Made by a program: the position numbers and the translations under genes. Under the pieces are notes generated by a model that had not been told where the DNA came from, ran no database searches, and was given only the letters and a program-made list of their open reading frames with translations. Of a DNA stretch of 64,000 nt, positions 38,701 to 45,641 are shown piece after piece. Position 1 is the stretch's first letter; every line of letters begins with the position of its first letter. Source of the stretch: Mucilaginibacter limnophilus (GTDB taxonomy: Bacteria > Bacteroidota > Bacteroidia > Sphingobacteriales > Sphingobacteriaceae); contig NZ_SACK01000011.1 in assembly GCF_004005815.1 (NCBI RefSeq), positions 34,438 to 98,437 of the forward strand, read 5' to 3'.

Positions 38701-39215
38701 TCGGTTTTCGTACCGATAGTGGTACCTTTTACCATAACAGTTACACCCGGCAAAATACCTACGGAGTCTCGCACTGTACCGGTAACAGGACCTTTTTGCC
38801 TAACTGTGTTATCAGTTTCTGGCACCATGCTTTCATCAATACGCTTATCAGCAGTTTTCATTTTTACAATGATGGTTTGCCGTTCAATAACATACGTTAG
38901 CAGCTGACCTTCGAAACATTTTTGCAGCGCCTTCTCAACCGGTAGGTTATTTATTTGAATGGTTACAGGTTTAGATACCTGAAATATAGTTGGGTTGTAA
39001 AGAATGTTATATCCGGATTGCTTTTTAATTTCTTTTAAAACAGTTTCGAGTGAGTTGTCTTTTACAGACAAGTTTATTTTTTGCCCGTAAACGGCCGCCC
39101 GAACCTGTAAAAGGCCTGCTATTAATAAGATAATAGTTAGCTTCATTATCCTTATGAAATTTAATGTCACACGGGAGTTTATCCCGCAATTAAATGCCGT
39201 ATAAGTTTTATACAT
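35763..39215 (-). CDS. SusC-type TonB-dependent transducer with N-terminal STN domain
   Basis: 1150 residues. The extended N-terminus MYKTYTAFNC and hydrophobic 24-43 are usual for STN-bearing SusC proteins. STN domain about 47-118 (ETVLKEIKKQSGYNILYN), carboxypeptidase-regulatory-like domain about 140-212, TonB-box region VVVVGFGTQKRTD near 222, plug about 235-345 (ILIDGMEL; ILKDATSTAVYGARGANGVILVTTKQG), then the barrel. The STN domain is the element that contacts a FecR anti-sigma factor, and FecR and ECF sigma genes lie directly upstream, so substrate import should activate its own operon. Glycan unknown. Confidence 0.95.
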   Translation of the reverse strand: MYKTYTAFNCGINSRVTLNFIRIMKLTIILLIAGLLQVRAAVYGQKINLSVKDNSLETVLKEIKKQSGYNILYNPTIFQVSKPVTIQINNLPVEKALQKCFEGQLLTYVIERQTIIVKMKTADKRIDESMVPETDNTVRQKGPVTGTVRDSVGILPGVTVMVKGTTIGTKTDQNGKYVIDIPDDNAVLVFSFISYVSQEVPVNGQTTIDVTLKPDTKALTEVVVVGFGTQKRTDMVGSVTSIKSSDLKIPSSNLTTALAGRAAGLIAFQRGGEPGRDNADFFIRGVTTFGYKNNPLILIDGMELSTTDLARLQPDDIASFSILKDATSTAVYGARGANGVILVTTKQGKVGKAQIAVRLENSVSTAVRDIEMADPVTYMIQANEATLTRNPLGTTLYSDEKIANTAAGVNPIIYPANNWKKQIFKDYTMNQRANLNVSGGGEVAKYFISGAINRDNGMLKVDHRNNFNNNIDLTSYSLRSNITVNLTKTTEMIVRLSGNFDDYTGPLDGGAEMYRKVMRSNPVLFPQFYPVDADHAFVKHIMYGNYDQGQYTNPYADMTKGYMNYSRSLMLAQLEAKQDLSAMVKGLNLSAMMNINRTSYFDVRRAYNPYLYTLTGYDPAVNTYNIKNINETTATEYLDYNQDPNNRQLNSVFYAQAMLNYSNQFKKHGFSGLLVYMMQNNINASATDLQQSLPFRNIGVSGRATYNYDSRYYLEYNFGYNGSERFAKKNRFGYFPSAGIAWSIFNEKFFEKFRPVVNNLRLRATYGFIGNDAIGSPADRFFYLSNVNMNAGNRGATFGNGQGGGTYLNGVDITRYANEDITWERSAKANLALELGLFNKLKLTAEVYSEKRKNILMSRASIPVTMGLTADVRSNVGQASGKGMDISMEYQQTINKDFWFQATGNFTYARSKYTVYEEPVYKEAYRSRIGNPIFQEYGYIAERLFVDDAEAANSPKQNFGPYGGGDIKYTDVNRDGQITDADRVPIGNPRLPEIVYGFGFSSGYKSFDFSAFFQGLANESFWIDANSTSPFNNQTQLLKAYADSHWSEDSRNVYALWPRLSPDINNNNNQTSTWFMRDGSFLRLKQVELGYKIPQGFQNKLHLSSCRIYINATNLLSFSKYDLWDAEMGGDGLGYPIQRVFNVGLNVTIR

Positions 39216-39515
39216 TTGAGTTAGGTTTATAAAATGAATTTGTTCTTTAACGGGAATGATTTCGATAGGCCAACATAAACCGGGGGTGTCGTAACCACTC
39301 CTGGTTTGTTTCCTTTAGACTTGTAGTTTTTTACTGCATATGCTTCTCCTTTCGTTACTTAGGCCCCCGATCAAATTATTTGCAAAACATATTTATCTGT
39401 CAGGATATGGTTTAATGCCATAATTTTTGTGAACGGGTAGGTTACGTTATAAATGGTTACAGTAAAGACGTACTTCAAAATATAACGGGGGGAGCAGACC
39501 GAAAAAAATGCAGAG
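39216..39515. other. 300-bp intergenic region upstream of STN-susC
   Basis: It lies between fecR and susC in the same direction. It is long enough for a separate sigma-dependent susC promoter, which is usual in sigma/FecR/SusC loci. I see no coding stretch, no strong hairpin and no copy of the AraC operator. Confidence 0.5.
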
Positions 39516-40757
39516 TTAAGATACGATTATCTTGCGGTCCTTTATTGTGAATGAGACAGTTCCGGTTAACTGAAGCATCTTTAAAACATCAGATACATGT
39601 GAATATTTAGAAATGGTACCGGAAAACATCTTGCCTTGCATGTTACCCTTATATTCTACTTGTACGTTATACCAGCGGGATATTTTCCGCATCACTACGT
39701 AAATATTCTCGTTATCAAACTGAAAATAACCTTCTTTCCACGCAACAGCCGATGCGGTATCAGCTGTGCTGATAGTAAATTTTACAGCTGATAATTCGGC
39801 CTGTTGACCGGGTAAAAGTATTTTAGTTTGGGATACTTTTTGCCGTCCGCCGTTGTCAAAAGCTTCGACTTTAACACTGCCATGCAACAACGTGGTTTTA
39901 ACTCCGTTTTCTTCGGCATAATCATTTACATTGAACCGTGTACCTAACACTTCAATTTTTTGCCGCTTGCTTAAAACAACAAAAGGTTGTTTTTTTCGCG
40001 CTGCCTTGCTGTCATGGCTATTTGTTACTTTCACAATTTCAAAATAGGCTTCACCACTCAGCTCAACCAAACGTTCTTCCGGTGCAAAATGCGAAGGAAA
40101 TTTTATAGATGATGCCGCGTTTAACCACACTTTTGACCCGTCAGCCAGTATGATCTGATATTGCCCGCCATCAGGAGTTGTTATGGTATTGAATGTCTGT
40201 GTACTATTTCCGTGGTTTTTGGCTGTAGGATTGGGTTGGCACACCATTAACCCATCACTATTTTTTTTAATCAACAAATCTGATTGGGTAACAATATTGC
40301 CATTAGCTACATCTTCTAGGTTTATTTTTTTACCATTACTTAGTGTTAAAAAAGCCTTATTGCTTCCAAAAGATATTTCATTGTCTTTATTGACAATTTT
40401 TTCATGCGAAATATTCCTTGTTATAAAATAAACGCTTATTGACAGACACGAAATAATAACAGCTGCTGTACGTAAAAATCTGTACGTCCTAAACTTAGGC
40501 TCTATTACCTTTATTTCGGCCGTATCATCTTTTAAAATTTCCTTGAGTCTTAAATTAAGTGAATATCTTGTATTTTGTATCTCAACAGTATCCGGCTCAG
40601 GCCTTTTTAACTGCTCTTCAATCAATTGCTGAAATACTTCCTCGTATTGCTTTTGCGTTAACAAATCCATTAACTGGTCCGCCTCTTCTTTAGTACACTG
40701 ATTATTAACCAATTTTTTAAATAACAGTGATATTTCGCTGTGATCCATTAAAAACAC
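39516..40757 (-). CDS. FecR-family anti-sigma factor
   Basis: 413 residues. A cytoplasmic anti-sigma N-domain (about 1-85, CTKEEADQLMDLL) precedes one membrane segment (about 90-110, TAAVIISCLSISVYFI), then a periplasmic FecR domain (about 185-290: TTPDGGQYQIILADGSKVWLN; LSGEAYFEI) and a C-terminal STN-like/DUF4974 domain (about 340-413). It holds the ECF sigma factor encoded upstream inactive until the STN-SusC at 35763 signals. M4 is an equally possible start. Gap to the sigma gene is 63 bp. Confidence 0.93.
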   Translation of the reverse strand: MFLMDHSEISLLFKKLVNNQCTKEEADQLMDLLTQKQYEEVFQQLIEEQLKRPEPDTVEIQNTRYSLNLRLKEILKDDTAEIKVIEPKFRTYRFLRTAAVIISCLSISVYFITRNISHEKIVNKDNEISFGSNKAFLTLSNGKKINLEDVANGNIVTQSDLLIKKNSDGLMVCQPNPTAKNHGNSTQTFNTITTPDGGQYQIILADGSKVWLNAASSIKFPSHFAPEERLVELSGEAYFEIVKVTNSHDSKAARKKQPFVVLSKRQKIEVLGTRFNVNDYAEENGVKTTLLHGSVKVEAFDNGGRQKVSQTKILLPGQQAELSAVKFTISTADTASAVAWKEGYFQFDNENIYVVMRKISRWYNVQVEYKGNMQGKMFSGTISKYSHVSDVLKMLQLTGTVSFTIKDRKIIVS

Positions 40758-40820
40758 TATGATTAAATACTAAAGACGCTATTTAAAAATACTTGGGGGG
40801 ACTAATGTTTCATTGAATAT

Positions 40821-41453
40821 TCAATAAAACAAGGCAATATAAAAAATGTAACCTATTAATGTAACAATTTCCATGTTTTTAGTCATGTATAATCTAACCA
40901 GGTTTTTTGCCTTGCTCAAGTATTCTTTTACTGTGTGAGTGGAAATGCCTAATTTTTCGGCAGTTTCCTTGTAACTGCACCCATCCAGCTTGCACAACTG
41001 GTAAACCAGCCTTTGTTGTGGACTAAGCTTGGCTAAGGCCTCTTCTAAAAGCGTTTCGCTTTCACGGTAATATATATTCTCTTCAATGTGCGAGTATTGT
41101 TCTGTTATTTTCAATTTAAAATGGGCTGACATATTCCTGTCACGCTCCATTTTTCGATAAAAATCGCAAACCAAGTTAGCGCCGGCCCGGTAGAGGTATG
41201 AGTCGAAATCACGTTCGTATGTTATACTTTCGCGCTTCTGCCATATACGTGCGAATAATACTTGAGTAATTTCTTCAGCAACCTGATCATCTTTCACCAT
41301 TTTTAATACATTGGCATAAATCCTCAGGCTGTATTTATGGTAAAGCCGGGTAAAGGCCAAAACATTTCCGCTTTTTAGTAAGGCGGTCATTTCTACATCA
41401 GTATCAGCCTCAGATGGACCCATAGGTATTTTTAGGTTTGTAGAAAACAGCAA
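40821..41453 (-). CDS. ECF-type RNA polymerase sigma-70 factor
   Basis: 210 residues (the internal Met at residue 11, base 41423, is a plausible true start). Region 2 is about 25-100 (FTRLYHKYSLRIYANVLKMV; AEEITQVLFARIWQKR) and region 4 about 135-190 (LSPQQRLVYQLCKLDGCSYKETAEKLGISTHTVKEYL). A hydrophobic tail (about 195-210) is typical of Bacteroidota SusC-linked sigma factors. It leads the fecR/susC/susD locus and directs its transcription. Confidence 0.93.
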   Translation of the reverse strand: MLFSTNLKIPMGPSEADTDVEMTALLKSGNVLAFTRLYHKYSLRIYANVLKMVKDDQVAEEITQVLFARIWQKRESITYERDFDSYLYRAGANLVCDFYRKMERDRNMSAHFKLKITEQYSHIEENIYYRESETLLEEALAKLSPQQRLVYQLCKLDGCSYKETAEKLGISTHTVKEYLSKAKNLVRLYMTKNMEIVTLIGYIFYIALFY

Positions 41454-42064
41454 TAACTCTCATATATGACAAGATGTATTTAAAAACAGTATATAGATAT
41501 TCAACTGATATAAGCTAAAAGGTACAAAGCGCATTTTGGCTTAGGGCATATATGCCAAACATAAGTAAGGCTAATCAAAAGCTATTTTACCAAATGGCAA
41601 TAGTGTTTATCTATTTTGATACAATGGCACAAATCTGATCATCGCATTAACGTCATTTTGAAAAACTATTATTAAAGATGGCACGCTATAATTATAGCTT
41701 GTTCAACTAAATTAATCCCTACTTAAAATAATTGAGTTAAAGAATTTCACTTGGCACGATCCCCTATATCTTACCTGAATTTTGATGTCCGGTTAAAAGC
41801 ATACAGTGTAGCCTTTTTATTTCAAAAATAGAGGGGCATATAAATAGCAGCAATAGATGATTTGATAAATAAGTTATACTTTTTGATACTAAAAAAATAC
41901 ATACCTCCTCCTGATACATGTTTTAACTGGCAGTAATCTCAAAGGAGCAGCAATGTCCCTAAGCGCAGCACCATCATCCGCCTGAGCAGATCAGTTAATT
42001 CGGTATCAAAAGTGAGCTAAATATTCGCAATCAATTAGATGAACAAATCTTATTAATAGTTGCC
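41454..42064. other. Intergenic region upstream of the sigma factor gene, with operator copy D
   Basis: About 610 bp, A/T rich. It contains operator copy D at 41861-41887, about 400 bp upstream of the sigma gene. No open stretch with protein-like composition was recognised. The adjoining DNA to the right is a decayed gene, so part of this region may be relic sequence. Confidence 0.45.
41861..41887 (-). promoter_or_regulatory. Proposed AraC operator, copy D
   Basis: TTTGATAAAT-N11-TTTGAT on the plus strand, in the orientation that faces the minus-strand sigma/FecR/SusC locus. The left flank (from 41852) is identical to that of copy C for 19 bases, and the spacer shares AGTTATA. It could place the second locus under the AraC regulators, or be a relic of the decayed SusC gene next to it. 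Confidence 0.5.
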
Positions 42065-42069
42065 ATTAA

Positions 42070-42600
42070 ATAAATCGATAGCAATACAAAAATATTTATA
42101 CCAATCGGTGTACCTGTTTGAATCCCACACAATCAGGTCAAAATTACCGAGATCTTTTGCAAAATCGGCGTTAGCTGGGCTTGGTATTGGCATACCTGCA
42201 TTCCTATAGCCTCTCTCTTTATCTTAAGATATTACTGTGTATTCATCAAATTGGCGCTTTCCAACGCTAGAAAGACCTGTCGTAAAGCTGCCATTGATAA
42301 TCGTTGCATCAGCTTTCCCATTTTTTAGTTATTAGGATTACGCCATTCGCACCACGGCTGCCATAATAACGGTAGCATCCGCATCTTTCAATAGATCAAT
42401 TGACTCAATATCCTTAGAATTTATAAAGCTTAAGGCAGAAATAGTATCCAAACCGGTCAGTACAACGTTACCCGCCATTGAGTTTACAAAAGGCACCCCG
42501 TCAATTACAAACATAGGCTCGCTTTATACATCTGACAAACTACTTTAGCCTCTCAGTTGTACTTTGACGGCTGCGCCGGTTTGTTTGGTGACTACACGAA
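42070..42600 (-). pseudogene. Decayed SusC-type receptor fragment (plug domain only)
   Basis: Reading the minus strand, three frames give consecutive pieces of a SusC plug: RVVTKQTGAAVKVQLRG then a stop, next PMFVIDGVPFVNSMAGN running into KDIESIDLLKDADATVI, next a frameshift through the usual GSRGANGVILIT segment, and finally a piece ending TDWYKYF. The signal peptide, regulatory-like domain and the whole barrel are missing. The stops and frameshifts show it is not functional. It marks a lost third SusC locus. Confidence 0.75.
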
Positions 42601-42651
42601 TGACGCACTTTCGTATTGTGTTTTTTGCATGTTTTGTGTAGTATAAAGAAC

Positions 42652-42689
42652 AAAAAAGCCGCTAAATCATGCGATTTAGCGGCTTTTTT
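42652..42689. terminator. Hairpin terminator, 17-bp perfect stem
   Basis: Arms 42652-42668 and 42673-42689 are complementary over 17 bases (A6-GCCGC... and ...GCGGC-T6) with a 4-base ATGC loop. It has the form of a strong bidirectional intrinsic terminator. No intact gene now ends next to it, which fits the decayed surroundings. Confidence 0.85.
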
Positions 42690-42712
42690 CGTGTTTAACT
42701 TGTTTTTCAGCG

Positions 42713-42991
42713 GTGAGTGATATACTTTATATTGAAGGCTTAAAAGATTATGTGATCATTTATTTAGTAACTCAAAAAGTGATCACGCTGATGAATATTA
42801 AAACTATTCATGACCTGCTTCCAAAGAGCTTTTTTGTAAGGGTCAGCAAATCTTACATCATCAATGTAAACAACATAGATTCTGTAGATAACAATACTGT
42901 TTACATAGGGGAAAACGAGATACCGATCGGCAATGTTTACAGGGATCACTTCTTTAATGAATTTGTAACCAGAAAAATTTTAAGTAAGTGA
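42713..42991 (+). pseudogene. Orphan LytTR DNA-binding domain (5'-truncated response regulator)
   Basis: 92 residues starting at GTG read DILYIEGLKDYVIIYL and continue through SFFVRVSKSYIINVNNID to a normal LytTR end. This is the complete DNA-binding half of a LytR/AlgR-type response regulator, but the receiver domain that should precede it is absent: the frame closes upstream at a stop at 42677, inside the hairpin terminator. I take it as a remnant created by recombination at the terminator. A functional LytTR-only protein cannot be excluded. Confidence 0.7.
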
Positions 42992-43171
42992 TATGGTCCT
43001 AGGCCGACCATCCGAAAAAACCAGCTATTTCGCAAAGGTTGTTGGTATCGGTTAGTAAATTTGCGTTGCATTCGATACAATGATTTATGGTACCAGGCCA
43101 AAGTCCTGTTAATGGATATAAAATTTCTTTTACACTCAACAAAATCGTTGTTTTAATGTACATTACCCAGT

Positions 43172-44518
43172 ATGAGTAAAGTATTTACAATAGTTGAGGG
43201 ACTTGAAAATTTAGGGGCATTACGCACAGGCGGACAAGGTTCAGTATACAAGGGCAAACGCACCGGCACCATTTACACAGCTGTTAAACTCATACCCACC
43301 CCCCTACACACCGAAGACCTGGAGGATAGAAATTACCGCAATTTCCAAAACGAGGTAGCCAAGCTGAAAAAAGTTAATGAAGATCCCAGTCCTAACGTGG
43401 TAAAAATACTTAGCTCGGGTATTACTGAAAGCGGTTCATTTCCCTTTATTGAGATGGAATTTATAGAGGGTCCCGACCTTGGTGAACTGCTCACTCATCC
43501 TCACGACAAAATATTCATACTTAAGGAATTGGTAAAAGTTGCCGACCAACTGGCATGCGCGCTTGCCCACTGCCATAAGGTTGGCGTTAAACATGGGGAT
43601 ATAAAAAGCGATAACGTAAAGTACAACATCCATACCGGCAACTATATATTGCTGGATTTTGGCTTAGCGATTATGACCGAAGAGCAGCGCCGTACCAGCA
43701 TACGCCACGCGGGAGCCGTTGAATTTATGGCGCCCGAACAAAACGAAGGTAAGATGCTGATGCAGACCGACGTGTACAGCTACGGTGTGGTACTATTTGA
43801 ATTACTTGGTGGCCAGGTTCCTTACCCGTTAACCGGCAACAGCGATACCGGGCGGAATATGGTTATGCTATGCCACATGGAAGATGCGTTGCCCGATGTG
43901 CTGGAACTGCGTAGAACCAACATGCCCAAAACCTGGAATAAGGAAAAGAAAGACCAGGAAATGCAGGTACCTGCCTGGCTGATTAACCTGATTGCCAAAT
44001 GCCTTCAGAAAAAGCCGGAGGACAGGTATGCCAACGGTATAGCATTACATGAAGCCGTTGTAGCAGGCAGTATTTCGTCGGTTACCGGCTATTCCCCCGG
44101 CCCGGAAATAGCTGCTTTGCAAACCGAGAATGAACGCTTGCAACAAGCGCTTGCGCAACAACCGCAACTTTCTCAAATTGGTGAAGATATTGATAAGTCG
44201 AAAATTTTGGTATCGAAGACTGCATTCAACGGGATAATGGTGCTCATGATAATTTTCATGCTTTTATCTGGGTACCTGGCATTTTTTAAAGATAGGTCGG
44301 CCAAAATCCATGTAGGTAATACGGATTCTATCCAAAACAGCGCCGATACCACTGTGGTTGACAGCGCACCGAACCCGGCTACCTACTACAAACCGCCGGT
44401 AACACGTGATACCGCTCAACAGGACAGCGTTATAGTAAAACCCGAAACTGACACCCCCGCCGTAACGGATAGCCTCGAAGACCTGGCGCCAGACACGACC
44501 GTGGCACCGGAGCCTTAA
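43172..44518 (+). CDS. Membrane-anchored Ser/Thr protein kinase (PknB-like), first of two
   Basis: 448 residues. The kinase domain (about 10-300) has the glycine loop GGQGSVYKG (20-28), K39, E61, catalytic D143 in KHGDIKSDN, N148, the D162-F-G motif and an APE motif, so it should be active. The Arg before the catalytic Asp is Gly (HGD), a non-RD kinase. A short coiled-coil-like linker (about 312-335) leads to one membrane helix (about 351-372) and a 75-residue Thr/Pro/Asp-rich extracytoplasmic tail without PASTA repeats. It opens the plus-strand cluster with FHA proteins, PP2C phosphatase and a SEDS-PBP fusion and is paralogous to the kinase at 51986. Confidence 0.93.
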   Translation: MSKVFTIVEGLENLGALRTGGQGSVYKGKRTGTIYTAVKLIPTPLHTEDLEDRNYRNFQNEVAKLKKVNEDPSPNVVKILSSGITESGSFPFIEMEFIEGPDLGELLTHPHDKIFILKELVKVADQLACALAHCHKVGVKHGDIKSDNVKYNIHTGNYILLDFGLAIMTEEQRRTSIRHAGAVEFMAPEQNEGKMLMQTDVYSYGVVLFELLGGQVPYPLTGNSDTGRNMVMLCHMEDALPDVLELRRTNMPKTWNKEKKDQEMQVPAWLINLIAKCLQKKPEDRYANGIALHEAVVAGSISSVTGYSPGPEIAALQTENERLQQALAQQPQLSQIGEDIDKSKILVSKTAFNGIMVLMIIFMLLSGYLAFFKDRSAKIHVGNTDSIQNSADTTVVDSAPNPATYYKPPVTRDTAQQDSVIVKPETDTPAVTDSLEDLAPDTTVAPEP

Positions 44519-44593
44519 ATAATAATGCAAATAAACAGCCGTCCAAACATCTGTTGCGGTAAAGTGTTCAGTAAAACATAGCTGAAATAATTA

Positions 44594-45541
44594 ATGGAAA
44601 CAAAGTCGAACTTCTGGCAGCGCCTGGGTATACAAGATTGGTTTTTGACCAATGAAACCTCTGGTATCAACGGTAAGACGCCGCCGCTTACGCCCGATAC
44701 GGTTTACAGCTACATAATTGAAAAATTCAAAGATTCCATTAAGGAACTTTCTTTTGGGCAGCGCGTGGTTTTTTATCACGAATTTATCATCAGTTTCAAC
44801 GCCGAAGACTACCGCGAATTTGTGGAAAACAAGCAGGGCATTTTTGGCTTGATTGTACAGGAAACCGTTAAGAAGTTTTATGAGATATTGAAAGAACAGC
44901 GTGCGCTGGGCAAAACGGTTGAGCCGTCAGGTTCCAAATGGGTATTCAGGCTCGTGTCTCATCCCGATTATGTGCGCGGTGACAAAGGCTTTATCGGCAA
45001 GTTGTTGCCTGATAATAATGATCAAAAAGCAGAGAACCTTCGCGTAACATTCATTCCGCGGCAAACGGGTATAGCCCAAACTTTTGATGTGAATAATGAT
45101 GTATTGAAAGGATTTACCTACTACAGCGAAGGCTATATGGAAATACCCTACGAAGAAGAGCTGGAATACATCGACCAAAAGAACGCCCCGGCTACTACGC
45201 TGGCTCGTTTGGAGACAATTATACCCGATAAGCAGTTTGCCGGCAAAAAGGTAGAGTATTTGATGAAGGACGACGACATTATTATATCGGGCAGTGATGA
45301 AACACGCGAAGAACCAAATATTTTTGTCATACCGTCCGAATGGGTAAACTCGCCGCACCTGCAAATAAAATACAACAAAGCCGATGGCAAGTTTTACTTG
45401 GCTTCATTTGGCGAAATTACTACTTTAAACGAGGGTGCGGTGAAACCCAGTGGCATCAATAATCCTGAATGGGTGGAGCTGCCTGTTAATTCAAGATTAC
45501 TGCTGAACGGAATAATTGGTGTTAACCTTTTTAAATCATAG
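44594..45541 (+). CDS. Hypothetical protein with degenerate FHA-like C-domain (FhaA-like layout)
   Basis: 315 residues, cytoplasmic, no signal or membrane helix. Residues about 35-135 contain two helices around VVFYHEFIISFNAEDYREF; the layout (helix, strand ending in a Ser/Asn-x-EDY element, long helix, strand) resembles the N-terminal DUF3662 domain of actinobacterial FhaA. Residues about 235-315 look like an eroded FHA beta-sandwich (SPHLQIKYNKADGKFYLASFG, then LPVNSRLLLNG) lacking the GR and SxxH phosphothreonine motifs in normal form. It follows the kinase by 75 bp and precedes the 32-residue peptide by 1 bp. A scaffold role in the kinase pathway is inference; fold comparison would decide. 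Confidence 0.55.
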   Translation: METKSNFWQRLGIQDWFLTNETSGINGKTPPLTPDTVYSYIIEKFKDSIKELSFGQRVVFYHEFIISFNAEDYREFVENKQGIFGLIVQETVKKFYEILKEQRALGKTVEPSGSKWVFRLVSHPDYVRGDKGFIGKLLPDNNDQKAENLRVTFIPRQTGIAQTFDVNNDVLKGFTYYSEGYMEIPYEEELEYIDQKNAPATTLARLETIIPDKQFAGKKVEYLMKDDDIIISGSDETREEPNIFVIPSEWVNSPHLQIKYNKADGKFYLASFGEITTLNEGAVKPSGINNPEWVELPVNSRLLLNGIIGVNLFKS

Positions 45542-45542
45542 T

Positions 45543-45641
45543 ATGTCACACGCGTTATCTATAGCCCTGCTGGCGCTTGTAATTTGTTTGCTGGCAACTC
45601 ATTTTATCGACATTAAAAACTCCGGCAAACAAAATGGCTGA
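45543..45641 (+). CDS. 32-residue single-pass membrane peptide
   Basis: A small open frame with ATG one base after the stop of the preceding gene and its TGA overlapping the ATG of the PP2C gene by 8 bases. Residues 5-22 (LSIALLALVICLLATHFI) form a clean membrane helix followed by a short basic/polar tail ending KNSGKQNG. The spacing on both sides is what translational coupling produces, and the intervening DNA would otherwise be an unexplained 92-bp gap in a very compact operon. No homology claim is made. It may tune the phosphatase or the SEDS-PBP complex, or be a leader for coupling. Confidence 0.5.
   Translation: MSHALSIALLALVICLLATHFIDIKNSGKQNG

Noticed and set aside
42070..42600. Treating the SusC-like sequence as a functional short receptor
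   Set aside because: It has stops and at least two frameshifts within the plug and lacks the barrel.
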